DNA of 64,000 nucleotides from Acidobacteriota bacterium (GCA_017994815.1 JAGOJY010000002.1:56001-120000); one strand, 5' to 3'; positions 24,979 to 37,404 are shown, numbered from the stretch's first letter. The notes: generated by a model not told the origin, from the sequence alone. Numbers and translations are program-made.

Positions 24979-25727
24979 TCCGCGTGCGCTCGGGGATCCC
25001 GCTGCTCGTCGCGGCGCTGTGCGTTCCGCCCGCGGGGGCGGGCGCGGGCCGCGAGTGGACGCTCCTTGTGGTCCGCGAGCAGCGCGACACCCTCACGCAG
25101 GGGGCCGAGGACCGCGCGCGGCTGGAGCTGCTGCTGCGCCTCGCGACGCCGGACCCGCTCGGCCCGCGCTGGTCGGTGGAGGTCACGCTGTTGTCGGCGA
25201 CGCTCGAAACCGCCGGACCGTCCGGCTGGTCCACGCTGCACGCCGCGGAGCGCGACCGGGGCGCCGCGCTGGCCGCCGCCACGTGGCGCCCCGCGGCGGG
25301 CGCGTGGGCCGACGTCCTGGACCGCACGCCCGCCGCGCTGCGCGAGCTGGTCCCGCACGAGGTCGTCGCCCGCGCCCTCGAGGCGCTGGCGGTCCGCTCC
25401 GGCCCGGCGCTCGACACCCGGCGCGCGCCGACGCCGGCCGGGACGCTCTCGACCGTCTGCCGCAAGAGGATCGAGCCGCGGGACGGCGGCGCGCGCTGGT
25501 CCGGCACGGGTGAGCTGGCGGTGCTCCTCGGCGACGGGACGGAACAGCGCGAGATCGGCTCCGGCTCGTGGACGATGGAGGCCCGGCGCGGGGACGCGCC
25601 ACCCGGCTGGGTCTCCTCGTCGCGCAGCTCGACCCGGGCCGAGATCGCGCTCGGCGGGCGCTCCGGCACGCTCGTCACCGACTTCACGATCGAGCTACGG
25701 GGACCGGTGGAACACCTGTCCCCGTAG
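24975..25727 (+). CDS. Secreted hypothetical protein
   Basis: 250 residues, GTG start overlapping the cysteine-rich peptide gene. N-terminal VIRVRSGIPLLVAALCVPPAGAGAG looks like a signal peptide. The body is predicted beta-rich (REWTLLVVREQRDTL, RWSVEVTLLSATLETA, GTLVTDFTIELRG) with a helical VPHEVVARALEALAVR middle. It has a single Cys after the signal region. No family recognised; co-translation suggests it works with or chaperones the peptide upstream. Confidence 0.65.
   Translation: MIRVRSGIPLLVAALCVPPAGAGAGREWTLLVVREQRDTLTQGAEDRARLELLLRLATPDPLGPRWSVEVTLLSATLETAGPSGWSTLHAAERDRGAALAAATWRPAAGAWADVLDRTPAALRELVPHEVVARALEALAVRSGPALDTRRAPTPAGTLSTVCRKRIEPRDGGARWSGTGELAVLLGDGTEQREIGSGSWTMEARRGDAPPGWVSSSRSSTRAEIALGGRSGTLVTDFTIELRGPVEHLSP
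25695..25727. terminator. 10-bp perfect hairpin at the end of a convergent gene pair
   Basis: CTACGGGGAC (25695-25704) and GTCCCCGTAG (25718-25727) form a perfect stem with a 13-nt loop that ends on the stop codon of the secreted protein gene. Only a weak pyrimidine tract (TTCGCTTCTC) follows. It probably helps end transcription between this gene and the convergent ABC permease gene. Confidence 0.5.
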
Positions 25728-25775
25728 TTCGCTTCTCGAGCCGCTCGGCGACCCCCGGCCGCGTGGCTGCCCGCG

Positions 25776-26594
25776 TCAGTACTGGATCAGCGAGCCTTCT
25801 TTCTTCGCGCGGCGCACGGCGATGCGCGCGCCGAAAAGACCGAAGGGCACCAGCACCGCCGCGAACGCGGCGAGCGCGAGCAGGTGCGGCCCGAGGTCGC
25901 CCAGCCCCTCGCCCCGCACCATCGCGCCGCGCACCGCCTCGTTGGCGTGGTACATCGGCACGAAGGAGGAGATCCAGGCGATGTTCGCCGGCAGGGCCGC
26001 GGGCGGAATGATCACGCCGCCGAACAGGAGGTTCAAGGAGCTGATGACGAAGTCGAGCGGGTTGCCGCGCTTGAAGTACAGCACGAAGCCGGCGGAGATG
26101 ATGCCCAGCCCGGACAGCGCGACGACCGAGAACGCGACCGCGCACAGCGCGCCGACGACGCTGCCGAGGTTGAGTTCCAGGCCGAACAGGAGCGTGCCGT
26201 AGGCCAGGTACACCGCGGCCTGGATCGCGGCGAACAGGAAGCTGTAGGCCGACGAGGCGAGCACGATGTGGCCGAGCCGGGTCGGCGTGATCAGCATCGC
26301 CTCCAGCGTCCCGGTCGTCTGCTCCTGGCGGATCTGCGAGCCGTACGAGCCGAGCGCTACGTCCATGAAGCGGTTGACCATCAGGCCGGGGAGGACCCAG
26401 GCGAAGTACGGCAAGCCGCCGGTCTGGGCCCGCAGCCGGGCCGGGTCGCCACCCTCGATGAACCCCGCCATGAAGTACCAGAGCGTCGTGCTGACGAACA
26501 GCCCGAACAAGGACAGCACGAACGCCAGCCGATACGAGACTTCGGTCTGGAAGTCGCGGATCAGGAACGCCCACGCGGCGCGCAGGAGCCTCAC
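25776..26594 (-). CDS. ABC-2 type transporter permease
   Basis: 272 residues with about six hydrophobic segments, in ABC-2 arrangement: cytoplasmic N-terminus RAAWAFLIRDFQTEVSYRLAF, then QEQTTGTLEAMLITP, a motif typical of NodJ/DrrB-like permeases, and LLFGGVIIPPAALP. The GTG start overlaps the ATPase stop. Partner of the ATPase directly upstream. Substrate unknown. Confidence 0.88.
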   Translation of the reverse strand: MRLLRAAWAFLIRDFQTEVSYRLAFVLSLFGLFVSTTLWYFMAGFIEGGDPARLRAQTGGLPYFAWVLPGLMVNRFMDVALGSYGSQIRQEQTTGTLEAMLITPTRLGHIVLASSAYSFLFAAIQAAVYLAYGTLLFGLELNLGSVVGALCAVAFSVVALSGLGIISAGFVLYFKRGNPLDFVISSLNLLFGGVIIPPAALPANIAWISSFVPMYHANEAVRGAMVRGEGLGDLGPHLLALAAFAAVLVPFGLFGARIAVRRAKKEGSLIQY

Positions 26595-27601
26595 GGGCGC
26601 TCCCGCGGCTCGACCAGCCGGTGGAACACGCTCTCCAGGTCCTGTTCCTCGGGCGCGCAGTGCGCGATCCGCGCCCCGCGCGAGCGCAGTTCGGCCAGCG
26701 CGTCGTCCAGCAACTCCTCGCTGGCGAGGCGCAGGACCAGCTCGATGCCGCCTTCGGGCAGGTCCGTCCGGGCGAGCACCTCGGCCGACGTGAGCGCCGC
26801 GGGCGGTTCCCCGCGCAGCCGCACGCGGTACGCGGCGCCGGAGAGCCCGCGCCGCCGCAGCTCCGCGGGCGTGCCGTCGGCCTGCACCAGCCCGCCGGCG
26901 ATGACGACCACGCGGTCGCACATCGTCTCGGCCTCGCGCAGGTTGTGCGTGGCGAGGAGGATCGACTTGCGCCCGTTGGCGTGCAGCTCGCCCTTGATCC
27001 ACTCCCGGAGGTGCGCCGCGCTCACCGGATCCAGGCTGCGCGTCGGTTCGTCCATCAGCAGCACGGGCGGATCGGCCAGCAGGGCGCGCGCGATCGCCAG
27101 CCGCTGCTTCATGCCGGAGGAGAAGTCGGCGAAGCGGCGCTCGGCGTCGCGCGCGAGGTCGACGCGCTCGAGCAGCTCGTCCACGCGGCGGCGCCGCTCG
27201 GAGCGCGGCAGGTGGTGCAACCGCGCGAAGAACGACAGGTTCTCGCGGGCGGTCAGGCGCCAGTAGAACGAGCGCTCGTCGCCGTGCACGAGCCCGACGA
27301 CCCGGCACAGCGCGGCCGAGCCGACCGGGACGTCGAGGATCTCCGCGCGGCCGGTCTCGGGGAGCACGAGCCCGCAGAGGATCTTGATCAGCGTCGTCTT
27401 GCCGGCGCCGTTCGGCCCGAGCAGCCCGACCAGCTCGCCGCGCGCGAGCTCCAGCGTGACACCGCGCAGCGCGGGCACGCGCTCCGGGCGGCGAAACGGA
27501 TGGCGCGCCAGCTCCTGCACGGGCCGGCGGCGCGGGAACGACTTGGCGACGTTCTCGACCCGGACGGCGAGAGCGCGCGCTTGGGCGGTCGACGCGTTCA
27601 C
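26591..27601 (-). CDS. ABC transporter ATP-binding protein (NatA/CcmA-like)
   Basis: 336 residues: Walker A GLLGPNGAGKTT near 64, Q-loop replaced by VHGDERSFYWRLTARENL, signature FSSGMKQRL near 165, Walker B VLLMDEP near 186, H-loop ATHNLREAE near 220, and an extra C-terminal ~90 residues as in drug or polysaccharide ABC-2 systems. GTG start. Coupled to the permease gene; together an exporter of unknown substrate. It is divergent from kdsB. Confidence 0.9.
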   Translation of the reverse strand: MNASTAQARALAVRVENVAKSFPRRRPVQELARHPFRRPERVPALRGVTLELARGELVGLLGPNGAGKTTLIKILCGLVLPETGRAEILDVPVGSAALCRVVGLVHGDERSFYWRLTARENLSFFARLHHLPRSERRRRVDELLERVDLARDAERRFADFSSGMKQRLAIARALLADPPVLLMDEPTRSLDPVSAAHLREWIKGELHANGRKSILLATHNLREAETMCDRVVVIAGGLVQADGTPAELRRRGLSGAAYRVRLRGEPPAALTSAEVLARTDLPEGGIELVLRLASEELLDDALAELRSRGARIAHCAPEEQDLESVFHRLVEPRERP

Positions 27602-27625
27602 GTCGCGACAGAGGATACCGCCGTA

Positions 27626-30094
<2,469 letters not shown>

Positions 30095-30095
<1 letters not shown>

Positions 30096-30949
30096 TGGCG
30101 GTCCCGCGCGTGCCGGAAGTTTCGATCGCACCCGGCGTTGGCTGCGGGGGCGGCGGGCCGCTGCTCGTCATCGCCGGCACCTGCGTCATCGAGGGGCGCG
30201 ACAGCGCGCTCGACCACGCGCGGGCGCTGGCCGGCATGGCCCGCGCGGCCGGGCTGCCGCTGGTGTTCAAGGCGTCCTACGACAAGGCCAACCGCACGTC
30301 GGTCGACTCGTTCCGCGGCCCCGGGCTCGAGCGCGGGCTGGAAATCCTGGCCGAGGTGCGCGCGGCGACCGGCCTGCCGCTGCTCTCGGACGTGCACGAC
30401 GCCGCACAGTGCGCGGCCGCCGGACGGGTCCTGGACGTGCTGCAGGTCCCGGCGTTCCTCTGCCGCCAGACCGACCTGTTGCTGGCCGCCGCCGCCACCG
30501 GCAAGCCGGTCAACGTGAAGAAGGGCCAGTTCATCGCGCCGCACGACGCCGGGCCGATCGTGGACAAGCTGCGCGCGGGCGGCGCGCGCGGGATCCTCCT
30601 GACCGAGCGCGGCGCCTCGTTCGGCTACAACAACCTGGTGGTGGACATGCGCGCGATCCCGCAGATGCGGGCGCTCGGCGTGCCGGTCGTGTTCGACGCG
30701 ACGCACTCCGTCCAGCGCCCCGCGGGGCTGGGCCGCGTCTCGGGCGGCGACCCGGAGTTCATCCCGGTCCTGGCGCGGGCCGCGGTCGCCGCCGGCGCCG
30801 ACGGCCTGTTCGTCGAGGTGCACCGCGATCCGTCGCGCGCGCTGTCGGACGGGGCCAACGCGCTGCGGCTCGACCTGTTGCCGGCGCTGTTGGCCGAACT
30901 GGACGCCCTGCACCGCCTCGTGCGCGGCGCCGTCTCGGAGGTGCCGTGA
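30095..30949 (+). CDS. kdsA: Kdo-8-phosphate synthase
   Basis: Condenses arabinose-5-phosphate and PEP. 284 residues: VIAGTCVIEGRD, FKASYDKANRTS, VKKGQFIAPHD, GYNNLVVDMR, FDATHSVQRP. The Cys in AGTCVIE aligns with the metal-ligand Cys of the metal-dependent class (Aquifex type) instead of the Asn of the E. coli metal-free class; this is read from the motif only. One-base overlap with pyrG and GTGA overlap with kdsD. Confidence 0.95.
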
Positions 30950-31902
30950 GCCTCGACGCTGCACGTCGCGTGCTCGACGCCGAGGCCCGCGCGCTCGGCG
31001 CGCTCGCAGGGCGACTCGGCGGCGAGTTCGAGCGCGCCGTGCAGCTCGTGGTGGAGTGCCGCGGGCGCGTCGTGCTGACCGGGATGGGCAAGAGCGGGCT
31101 CGTGGCGCGCAAGATCGCCGCGACGCTGGCCTCCACCGGCACGCCCTCGCTGTACCTGCACCCGGCGGAGGCGGTCCACGGCGACCTCGGGATGGTCGTC
31201 GCCGGCGACGTGTTCATCGCGCTCTCGCAGAGCGGCGAGACGACCGAGCTGCTCACGCTGCTGGAGACGATCCGGCGGATGGGCGCGCGGCTGATCGTCC
31301 TCACCGGCCAGCGCGACTCGACGCTGGCGCGCGAGGCGGACCTCCTGCTCGACACCTCGGTCGAGGAGGAAGGCTGCCCGCTCGGGCTCGCGCCGATGGC
31401 CAGCACCACCACGATGCTGGCGGTCGGCGACGCGCTCGCCGCCGCGCTGATGATCGAAAAGGGCTTCTGCGAGGAGGACTTCGCCCGCCTGCACCCCGGC
31501 GGCCGTCTCGGCAAGAAGCTCGCGCGCGTGGAGCAGGTGATGCACTCGGGATCGGCCCTGCCGCGGGTCCCGGCCGGCATGCCGATGCGGCAGGCGATCC
31601 TCGAGATGAGCCACAAGCGGCTCGGCTGCACGACCGTCGTCGACGAGAGCGGCCGGTTGATCGGCATCATCACCGACGGCGACCTGCGGCGCCTCTTGCA
31701 GCGCGAGGGGCAGCCGCTGGAGAAGACCGCGGGCGAGGTGATGACGCCGCACCCGACCACGATCGCGCCGTCGGCGCTGGCCTCCGCGGCGCTGAAGATC
31801 ATGGAAGACCGCAAGATCACCATGCTCCCGGTGGTCGACGGGTCTGGATCGCTGCTCGGGCTGGTCCAGGTCCACGACCTCTGGGGCACGCAGATGTTCT
31901 GA
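30946..31902 (+). CDS. kdsD: Arabinose-5-phosphate isomerase
   Basis: Supplies arabinose-5-phosphate for KdsA. 318 residues: SIS domain with TGMGKSGLVARKIAATLASTG, HGDLGMV, ALSQSGETTELL and LHPGGRLGK, followed by two CBS domains (about 200-318). GTG start overlapping kdsA. The kdsA-kdsD-kdsC order is standard for a Kdo cluster. Confidence 0.95.
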   Translation: MSLDAARRVLDAEARALGALAGRLGGEFERAVQLVVECRGRVVLTGMGKSGLVARKIAATLASTGTPSLYLHPAEAVHGDLGMVVAGDVFIALSQSGETTELLTLLETIRRMGARLIVLTGQRDSTLAREADLLLDTSVEEEGCPLGLAPMASTTTMLAVGDALAAALMIEKGFCEEDFARLHPGGRLGKKLARVEQVMHSGSALPRVPAGMPMRQAILEMSHKRLGCTTVVDESGRLIGIITDGDLRRLLQREGQPLEKTAGEVMTPHPTTIAPSALASAALKIMEDRKITMLPVVDGSGSLLGLVQVHDLWGTQMF

Positions 31903-32444
31903 TGCCCGGGGACCTGCCGGGCGGGATCGTCGAGCGCGCCGCGCGCGTGAAGCTGGTGCTGTACGACGTGGACGGCGTGCTCACCGACGGCGGGCTGTAC
32001 TTCCTCGGCGAGGCCGGCGTGGCGGTCCGCTTCAGCGCGCGCGACGGGCTCGGCATGACGATCGCCCGCGAGGCGGGGCTCCTGCAGGGCATCGTCACGC
32101 GCCGCGCCATGCCCGCCGTGCGCCGCCGGGCCGAGGAATTGCGGCTGGACGAGATCCACCTCGGCGCGCTCGAAAAGGCCGACACCGTGCGCGAGATCCT
32201 GGCGCGGCGCGGCCTGGTGGGCGAGCAGTGCTGCTTCGTCGGCGACGACATCGTCGACCTGCCGGCGCTGGCGCTGGTCGGTCTGCCGGTCGCCGTGGCC
32301 GACGCCGCCGAGCCGGTGCGCCGCGCCGCGGCGTACGTCACGCGGGCCGTGGGCGGGCACGGGGCCGTGCGCGAGGTGATCGAGCTGATCCTCGGGGCCT
32401 GGGGACAGCCGTTCGCGCTGCCGCAGAGCGGAGGGCCGCCATGA
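31902..32444 (+). CDS. kdsC: Kdo-8-phosphate phosphatase
   Basis: HAD-family tetrameric phosphatase without a cap domain, 180 residues. Motif I LYDVDGVLTDG (Asp nucleophile near 22), motif II-like GIVTRR, motif III Lys in EKADTV, motif IV FVGDDIVDLP. TGATG overlap with kdsD and ATGA overlap with the next gene. Confidence 0.95.
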   Translation: MPGDLPGGIVERAARVKLVLYDVDGVLTDGGLYFLGEAGVAVRFSARDGLGMTIAREAGLLQGIVTRRAMPAVRRRAEELRLDEIHLGALEKADTVREILARRGLVGEQCCFVGDDIVDLPALALVGLPVAVADAAEPVRRAAAYVTRAVGGHGAVREVIELILGAWGQPFALPQSGGPP

Positions 32445-32809
32445 GAGTCGCGATCGCCGTCCTCCTGGTCGTCTTCGTCCTGCTCGTGCTGTGGGTCGCG
32501 CTGGCCAACGCGAGCGCGCCGGTGGTGGACCTCAGCCTCGGCTTCGGCAAGTCGCGCGAGGCCTCGCTGCCGCAGGTGATCCTCGGCGGCGTCTTGGCCG
32601 GGGCGCTGTTCGTCGGGCTGCTCGCGGTGGTCGAGGGGCTGACCTTGCGCGTGGAGAACCTGCAGCTGCGAAAGCGCGTGCGGCGGCTCGAGGAAGAGGT
32701 CTACGACCTGCGCAACCTGGCGTTGACCGGCAAGCCGCCCGAGCGGGCGCCGGCCCCGCCCGCCGAGGACGAACCCTCGGGCCCCGTCCCGCTGTCCGAC
32801 GAAACATGA
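32441..32809 (+). CDS. lapA: LapA-domain inner-membrane protein
   Basis: 122 residues with two hydrophobic spans (AIAVLLVVFVLLVLWVALAN and VILGGVLAGALFVGLLAVV) then a coiled segment (LQLRKRVRRLEEEVYDLR), the usual LapA/YciS (DUF1049) architecture. In E. coli LapA works with LapB in lipopolysaccharide control. Adjacent lapB and the Kdo operon support the call. Confidence 0.85.
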   Translation: MRVAIAVLLVVFVLLVLWVALANASAPVVDLSLGFGKSREASLPQVILGGVLAGALFVGLLAVVEGLTLRVENLQLRKRVRRLEEEVYDLRNLALTGKPPERAPAPPAEDEPSGPVPLSDET

Positions 32810-33969
32810 ACAGCGCCATCCTCCTGCTGGTGTTCACGGCAGGCGTTCTGGTCACGGCGATCGTCGCCTCCGTCGCCCACCGCGTGCGGCCGCGCGCGCG
32901 CCCGCACGGCCCGTACCGCACGCTGGTCACCTCGGCGCTGGCGAGCATGGCCGGCGACGATCACCGCTCCGCGGCCGCGGCGCTGCGCGAGGCGATCGAG
33001 TTGCGGGGCGACGACGAGGTGCTGTACCTCCTGTTGGCCGAGGAGTTGCTGCGCTCCGCCGACCCGGCGCGAGCCGAGCGCGCGGCCGACGTCCTTCTGA
33101 CGCTGAGCAGCCTCAACGCGAACCTGCACGCGGCGGCGCTGCTGCTGAAGGGTCGCGCCTGCGAGCAGACCGGGCGCCCCGAGGAGGCGGAGGCGCTCTA
33201 CGAAAAAGCCGCGGCGGCGCAGCCGCGATCGGGCGCGCCGCTGGTGGCGCTGGAGCGGCTGTTGAGCCGCCGCGGCCGCTGGCGCGAGGCGATCGCGATC
33301 TCCGAGCGCATGGCGCGCGTCGCGCCCGAGCGGGCCCGCGTCGTGACGGCCCGCCGGCGCGTGCTGCTGGCGCGCGAACAACTGGCCGAGGGGAACACGG
33401 CCGGGGCGCTCGCGCAGGCCGACGCGGCGCTCGCGGCGCTGCCGGAGATGGGGGCGGCGCACCTGACGCGCGGGGACGCGCTGTTCCAGGAGGGCCGCCC
33501 GCGCGAGGCCCGGGCGAGCTGGCACGAGGCCGCGCGCCGCGCGCCGCAGCTCGCGCCGCTGGTCCTGGAGCGGCTGGAGGCGCTCGCGGCGGGCACGCAC
33601 GAGCTCGACGGCGCGCGCGCGTTCGCGGCGGAAGCGGTCGAGCGCGAGGGCTCGCCACAGGCGACCGCGCGGCTCGCGGCCTGGCTCGCGGCCGACGCGC
33701 TGCGGCGCGGCGCGACCGGCGAGGCCCGCGCGTGGTCCGAACGGGTCGAGCGCGCCGCGCCGCGCAGCGCGACCGCGGCGCGGGCCGAGGCGCGACTCGC
33801 CGCGTCCGAGGACGGCCGCGCGGCGGGAGCGCGGTTGTCGGCGGTCTTGTCGCGGTGGGAACGCGAGCGCCCGTGGTGGGACGTCTGGCGCTGCCAGCGC
33901 TGCGGGAAGGAGTCCGACGAATTCGAGTGGCGCTGTCCGGCGTGCCAGGGCTGGGAAACCCTGGCCTGA
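32806..33969 (+). CDS. lapB: Lipopolysaccharide assembly protein LapB (TPR plus rubredoxin-like zinc domain)
   Basis: 387 residues: one N-terminal membrane anchor (AILLLVFTAGVLVTAIVAS), TPR repeats through most of the length and a C-terminal metal-binding knuckle WRCQRCGKESDEFEWRCPAC. This three-part layout is specific for LapB/YciM, which regulates LpxC turnover in enterobacteria. Overlaps lapA by 4 nt. Its TGA abuts the convergent stop of the DUF4388 gene inside a TGATCA palindrome. Confidence 0.93.
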   Translation: MNSAILLLVFTAGVLVTAIVASVAHRVRPRARPHGPYRTLVTSALASMAGDDHRSAAAALREAIELRGDDEVLYLLLAEELLRSADPARAERAADVLLTLSSLNANLHAAALLLKGRACEQTGRPEEAEALYEKAAAAQPRSGAPLVALERLLSRRGRWREAIAISERMARVAPERARVVTARRRVLLAREQLAEGNTAGALAQADAALAALPEMGAAHLTRGDALFQEGRPREARASWHEAARRAPQLAPLVLERLEALAAGTHELDGARAFAAEAVEREGSPQATARLAAWLAADALRRGATGEARAWSERVERAAPRSATAARAEARLAASEDGRAAGARLSAVLSRWERERPWWDVWRCQRCGKESDEFEWRCPACQGWETLA

Positions 33970-36372
33970 TCAGCGGTCGAGGGCGACCAGCCCGCGCGCG
34001 ATCGCCTCGAGCCGGTGCGCGGGGAGCAGTTCGCGAACCGTCGCCAGCTCGCACTGGATCAACGATTCGAGGACCCGCTGCGCCGCGCCCGCGTCGAACC
34101 CGGCCAGCGCGCGCGCGAGGATCTCGCGGTCCAGCGTGCCGCTGCGCTCGGGGAGCACGTCCTGGAACGGTGCCTCGACGCGGCGCTGGCACGCGACGAC
34201 GAGGTTCCTGACGCCCGAGCCGATCTCGAGCCGCAACTGCTGGAACACGACCTCGTGGCGGCGGTTGAAACGGTCCACCTGCTCGTAGATCTCGGGCGGA
34301 ACGGGGGGCAGCTCGGGCTCGGGTTCCGGCTCGGGCGCGGGCTGCGGCCTTTCGGCCTCGGCCAGCTCGTGCACGACCTGGAACTCCGCCGTCACCACGT
34401 CGGGGCGCGGCAGTTCCTCGAGCGCGAGATCCACGTCGCCGCGCGCGATCTCCAGCGTGGGGACTTCCTCGGGCTCGGGCTCGGGTTCGGGCTCGGGTTC
34501 GGGCTCGAGCGAAGATCCGGGCGCGGGCGCGGGGCTGGAGTCGGGAGCGTGGGACTCCGGCGCGGCGAGCGGCTCGGGCTCCGGAACGGGCTCCGGCTCC
34601 GGACCCGGTTCCGGCGCGGAGAGCGCGGGTTCCGCGGGCAACTCCGGCGCGGGCTCCAGAAGCGGCTCCGGCTCCGGAAGCGGCTCGGGCTCGGGCTCCG
34701 GCTCCGGCCCCGGCGCGGGCACGGACAGCTCCGGCTCCCGGACAGGCTCGGCGTCGGGTTCCCGAAGCAGCGGCCCCGTGGGCTCCGCCCCGGGCGCGAA
34801 CCAGGTTTCGAACCCGGCCGGCCCGGGTTCGGGCCCCGGTCCGGGCTCGTGCGAACCGCGCCGAGCATCGGGATCGGTCAGCCAAGCGGGGGTTTCGCGC
34901 GCTTGTGGGGGAAAAAGCTCCGGGGCCAGCTCGGCGGCCGACGCGGCGTCGGTCAGCTCGGGATCGGGTTCTTCGGGCAGGTCGATCGCGGTCGGCTCGG
35001 GGCCGGCGAGCGTCCAGAGCGGCTCGTCGTCCGCCGCGGGGATCTTCTCGATCACGCGGGCGCGCGTGAGCCCGCACAACAGGCGGCAGACTTCGAGGTC
35101 CGGCGCGACGTTCGCCGCGAGCGTCTCGGCCAGCGTGCGCGGTTCGCGCAGGAGCGTGACCACGTCCCAGATCGCGGGCCTCAGCGTGACGCGGTCGAGC
35201 CGCTCGAGGAAGCTCGGCAGCAGCTGGTAGACGGCGCGCAGCCCGCCGACCTGCGACCAGATGGCCGGCCAGCCCGCCGACTGGTCCCACGCCGACACGA
35301 GCAGGTCCTCGGCGCCGAGGCCCAGCGCGGGCGTCCCGACCGGCACGACATCCTGTTCCAGCCGGTACTCGCCGGCTTCCCAGAGCACGAGCGATCGCGC
35401 CGCGGAGAGCGCCTGCGAGGAGACGAACCACGCCGCGTCGGCGGGACCGAGTTCCGGCAGCGCCTCGCGCGCGCCGAGCCAGGCGAAATCGATGCGCCCG
35501 CTGCCCAGCACCAGCGCGCCGTCGGCGTGACCGCGCGCGAGCCGCAGCGTCCCCGTGAAACCGCGATCCGCCAGATCCAGCAGCAACCGCGCCACGCCGC
35601 CCGGCTCGATCGCGCGCTCGCCGGGCTCCAGCGGCAGCTCCGACATCTCCGCCGCCGCGACGCGCGCGGCGCGGCCCGACACGGCCAGCGACCACAGCGC
35701 CGCGCAGATTTCCGGCGGGTCGGCGCGGACCATGCGCCACAGCCCGGCGACGCGCTGCGGGCGGCCGAGCTGCATCAGCACCAGACGTTCCAGCTCGTCG
35801 GCGGTCGCTTCCACCGGGGCCGTCGCGCGATAGGCAGCACGCGGCCCGCCGAGCAGCTCGAGCAGCCACGCGCTGTCCGGGATCCGGCGCACGCCGGTGG
35901 TGATCACGTCCTCGACCGGCAGGTCGAGCGCGATGATTTCCTCCGGGCAGGCGAGCCGTCCGGCGCGCCAGCTTCCCTCGCGCCACGAGAACGTCGAGAC
36001 CGCGACTTCGAGCAGCTGGTCGCGCACCGCCCGCGGGAGGACGCGCGCGTCGAGCGCGCCGCCGGCGACCAGCACCTGCCCGAGCCGCCGGCCCGGCAAG
36101 ACACCGCGCTCGGCGGCGAGCACCGCCGGCAAGCGCACGTACCCGCGGCGCAGGAGCAGCGCGTCCAGCCGGTCGTCCGGATCGGTCGAGACCGCGAACA
36201 CCAGCCGGCCCTCGCGCAGGTACAGGACCTTGCGGATCCCGCGCCGCTCGAGGACCAGGGCGCCGGTGTGGCGCGCCGCGCCGAGCGCCGCGAGGAGTTC
36301 CGGGACGGTGGTCCCCTCCAGGCGGCCCTCCCGCGGCAACGCCTCCAGGCCCACGGGGCTGGATCCGGTCAT
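33970..36372 (-). CDS. DUF4388-domain protein with long Pro-Glu linker
   Basis: About 800 residues. N-terminal DUF4388/PatA-like block ([44 protein letters not shown]), a second related block near 240-330 and helical regions to ~460. Residues ~540-720 are mostly Pro-Glu/Pro-Ala repeats. A conserved C-terminal ~90-residue helical domain follows ([27 protein letters not shown] onward). DUF4388 proteins are common in Deltaproteobacteria and Acidobacteriota and often link to signalling or gliding. ATG 36372 chosen for the GAGGTG site. Function unknown. Confidence 0.8.
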   Translation of the reverse strand: MTGSSPVGLEALPREGRLEGTTVPELLAALGAARHTGALVLERRGIRKVLYLREGRLVFAVSTDPDDRLDALLLRRGYVRLPAVLAAERGVLPGRRLGQVLVAGGALDARVLPRAVRDQLLEVAVSTFSWREGSWRAGRLACPEEIIALDLPVEDVITTGVRRIPDSAWLLELLGGPRAAYRATAPVEATADELERLVLMQLGRPQRVAGLWRMVRADPPEICAALWSLAVSGRAARVAAAEMSELPLEPGERAIEPGGVARLLLDLADRGFTGTLRLARGHADGALVLGSGRIDFAWLGAREALPELGPADAAWFVSSQALSAARSLVLWEAGEYRLEQDVVPVGTPALGLGAEDLLVSAWDQSAGWPAIWSQVGGLRAVYQLLPSFLERLDRVTLRPAIWDVVTLLREPRTLAETLAANVAPDLEVCRLLCGLTRARVIEKIPAADDEPLWTLAGPEPTAIDLPEEPDPELTDAASAAELAPELFPPQARETPAWLTDPDARRGSHEPGPGPEPGPAGFETWFAPGAEPTGPLLREPDAEPVREPELSVPAPGPEPEPEPEPLPEPEPLLEPAPELPAEPALSAPEPGPEPEPVPEPEPLAAPESHAPDSSPAPAPGSSLEPEPEPEPEPEPEEVPTLEIARGDVDLALEELPRPDVVTAEFQVVHELAEAERPQPAPEPEPEPELPPVPPEIYEQVDRFNRRHEVVFQQLRLEIGSGVRNLVVACQRRVEAPFQDVLPERSGTLDREILARALAGFDAGAAQRVLESLIQCELATVRELLPAHRLEAIARGLVALDR

Positions 36373-36423
36373 CGGCACCTCATTGCAGGCCGCGCGGTCC
36401 ACGCTGGGGAATATAGGCCCCGC

Positions 36424-37404
36424 TCAGGCCGGGCGCGCCAACTCCTCGATCGATACGGCCGCGGTCCCGATCCGCCCGACAGCGATCCCGGCGGCGGCGT
36501 TGGCCCACAGCGCGGCCTCGCCCAGCGGGAAGCCCGCGGCCAGCGCCACCCCCAGCGTCGCCGCGACCGTGTCGCCCGCGCCGGTCACGTCGAACACCTC
36601 GCGGGCCGTGGCGCGGATCCAGCGCGGCGCGCCGCCCCGCGCGAGGAGCATCATCCCCTCCTCGCCCCGCGTCACGAGCACCGCGTCCAGCTCCAGCCGC
36701 TCGAGGATCTCGCCGGCCGCCGCCACCACGTCGCGCTCGGTCCGGATCTCGCGGCCCGTGGCTCGCGCGGCCTCCGCCTCGTTCGGCGTCATCACGGTCG
36801 CGGGGGCAAACAGGTCGAAATGACGGATCTTCGGGTCGATGACGACCGGCAGCCGTCGCTGCCGCGCCTCGCGCAGGAGTTCCGGAACCACGCGCGCATC
36901 GAGCAGTCCCTTGGCGTAATCCGAGACGATGACGGCCTCGACGTTGGGCAGCGCGGCGACCGCGCGCCGCAGCACCTCGGCGGCGACCGCGGCCGGCACC
37001 TCGTCGTCGGTTTCCTCGTCCACGCGCACGACCTGCTGGTGGCGCGCGATCACGCGCGTCTTGACGGTGGTTCTCCGCCCGCGGACCTCGACCAGCCCCG
37101 CCTCCGAGCCGCCGCGCTCGCGCACGACGCGCGCGAGCGCCGCGCCCCCCGCGTCGTCGCCGACGATCGAGACGAGCAGCGGCACGGCGCCGAGCGACAG
37201 CACGTTGGCCGCGACGTTCGCGGCGCCGCCCGGTCGGACCTCCTCGCTGTGCAGGCGCACGACCGGGACCGGGGCCTCGGGGCTGATCCGGTCGACGTGT
37301 CCCCACACGTAGCGATCGAGGATCGCGTCGCCGATCACGAGCACGGGACGTCCGCGCAAGCGCTCGAGGGCCGCGGGATCGCCGGGCCCCGGGGGGGCGC
37401 TCAC
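36424..37404 (-). CDS. rfaE1: PfkB-family kinase, RfaE/HldE domain I (D-glycero-beta-D-manno-heptose-7-phosphate kinase)
   Basis: 326 residues. VIGDAILDRYVWGHVDRISPEAPVPVV and GGAANVAANVLSLGA are typical of the HldE kinase domain; the late anion hole FDVTGAGDTVAATLGVALAAG carries the catalytic Asp. The adenylyltransferase half of HldE is absent, as in organisms with split hldA/hldC. GTG start overlapping the Trm112-like gene. It presumably makes ADP-heptose precursor for the heptosyltransferase encoded divergently. Confidence 0.9.
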   Translation of the reverse strand: MSAPPGPGDPAALERLRGRPVLVIGDAILDRYVWGHVDRISPEAPVPVVRLHSEEVRPGGAANVAANVLSLGAVPLLVSIVGDDAGGAALARVVRERGGSEAGLVEVRGRRTTVKTRVIARHQQVVRVDEETDDEVPAAVAAEVLRRAVAALPNVEAVIVSDYAKGLLDARVVPELLREARQRRLPVVIDPKIRHFDLFAPATVMTPNEAEAARATGREIRTERDVVAAAGEILERLELDAVLVTRGEEGMMLLARGGAPRWIRATAREVFDVTGAGDTVAATLGVALAAGFPLGEAALWANAAAGIAVGRIGTAAVSIEELARPA

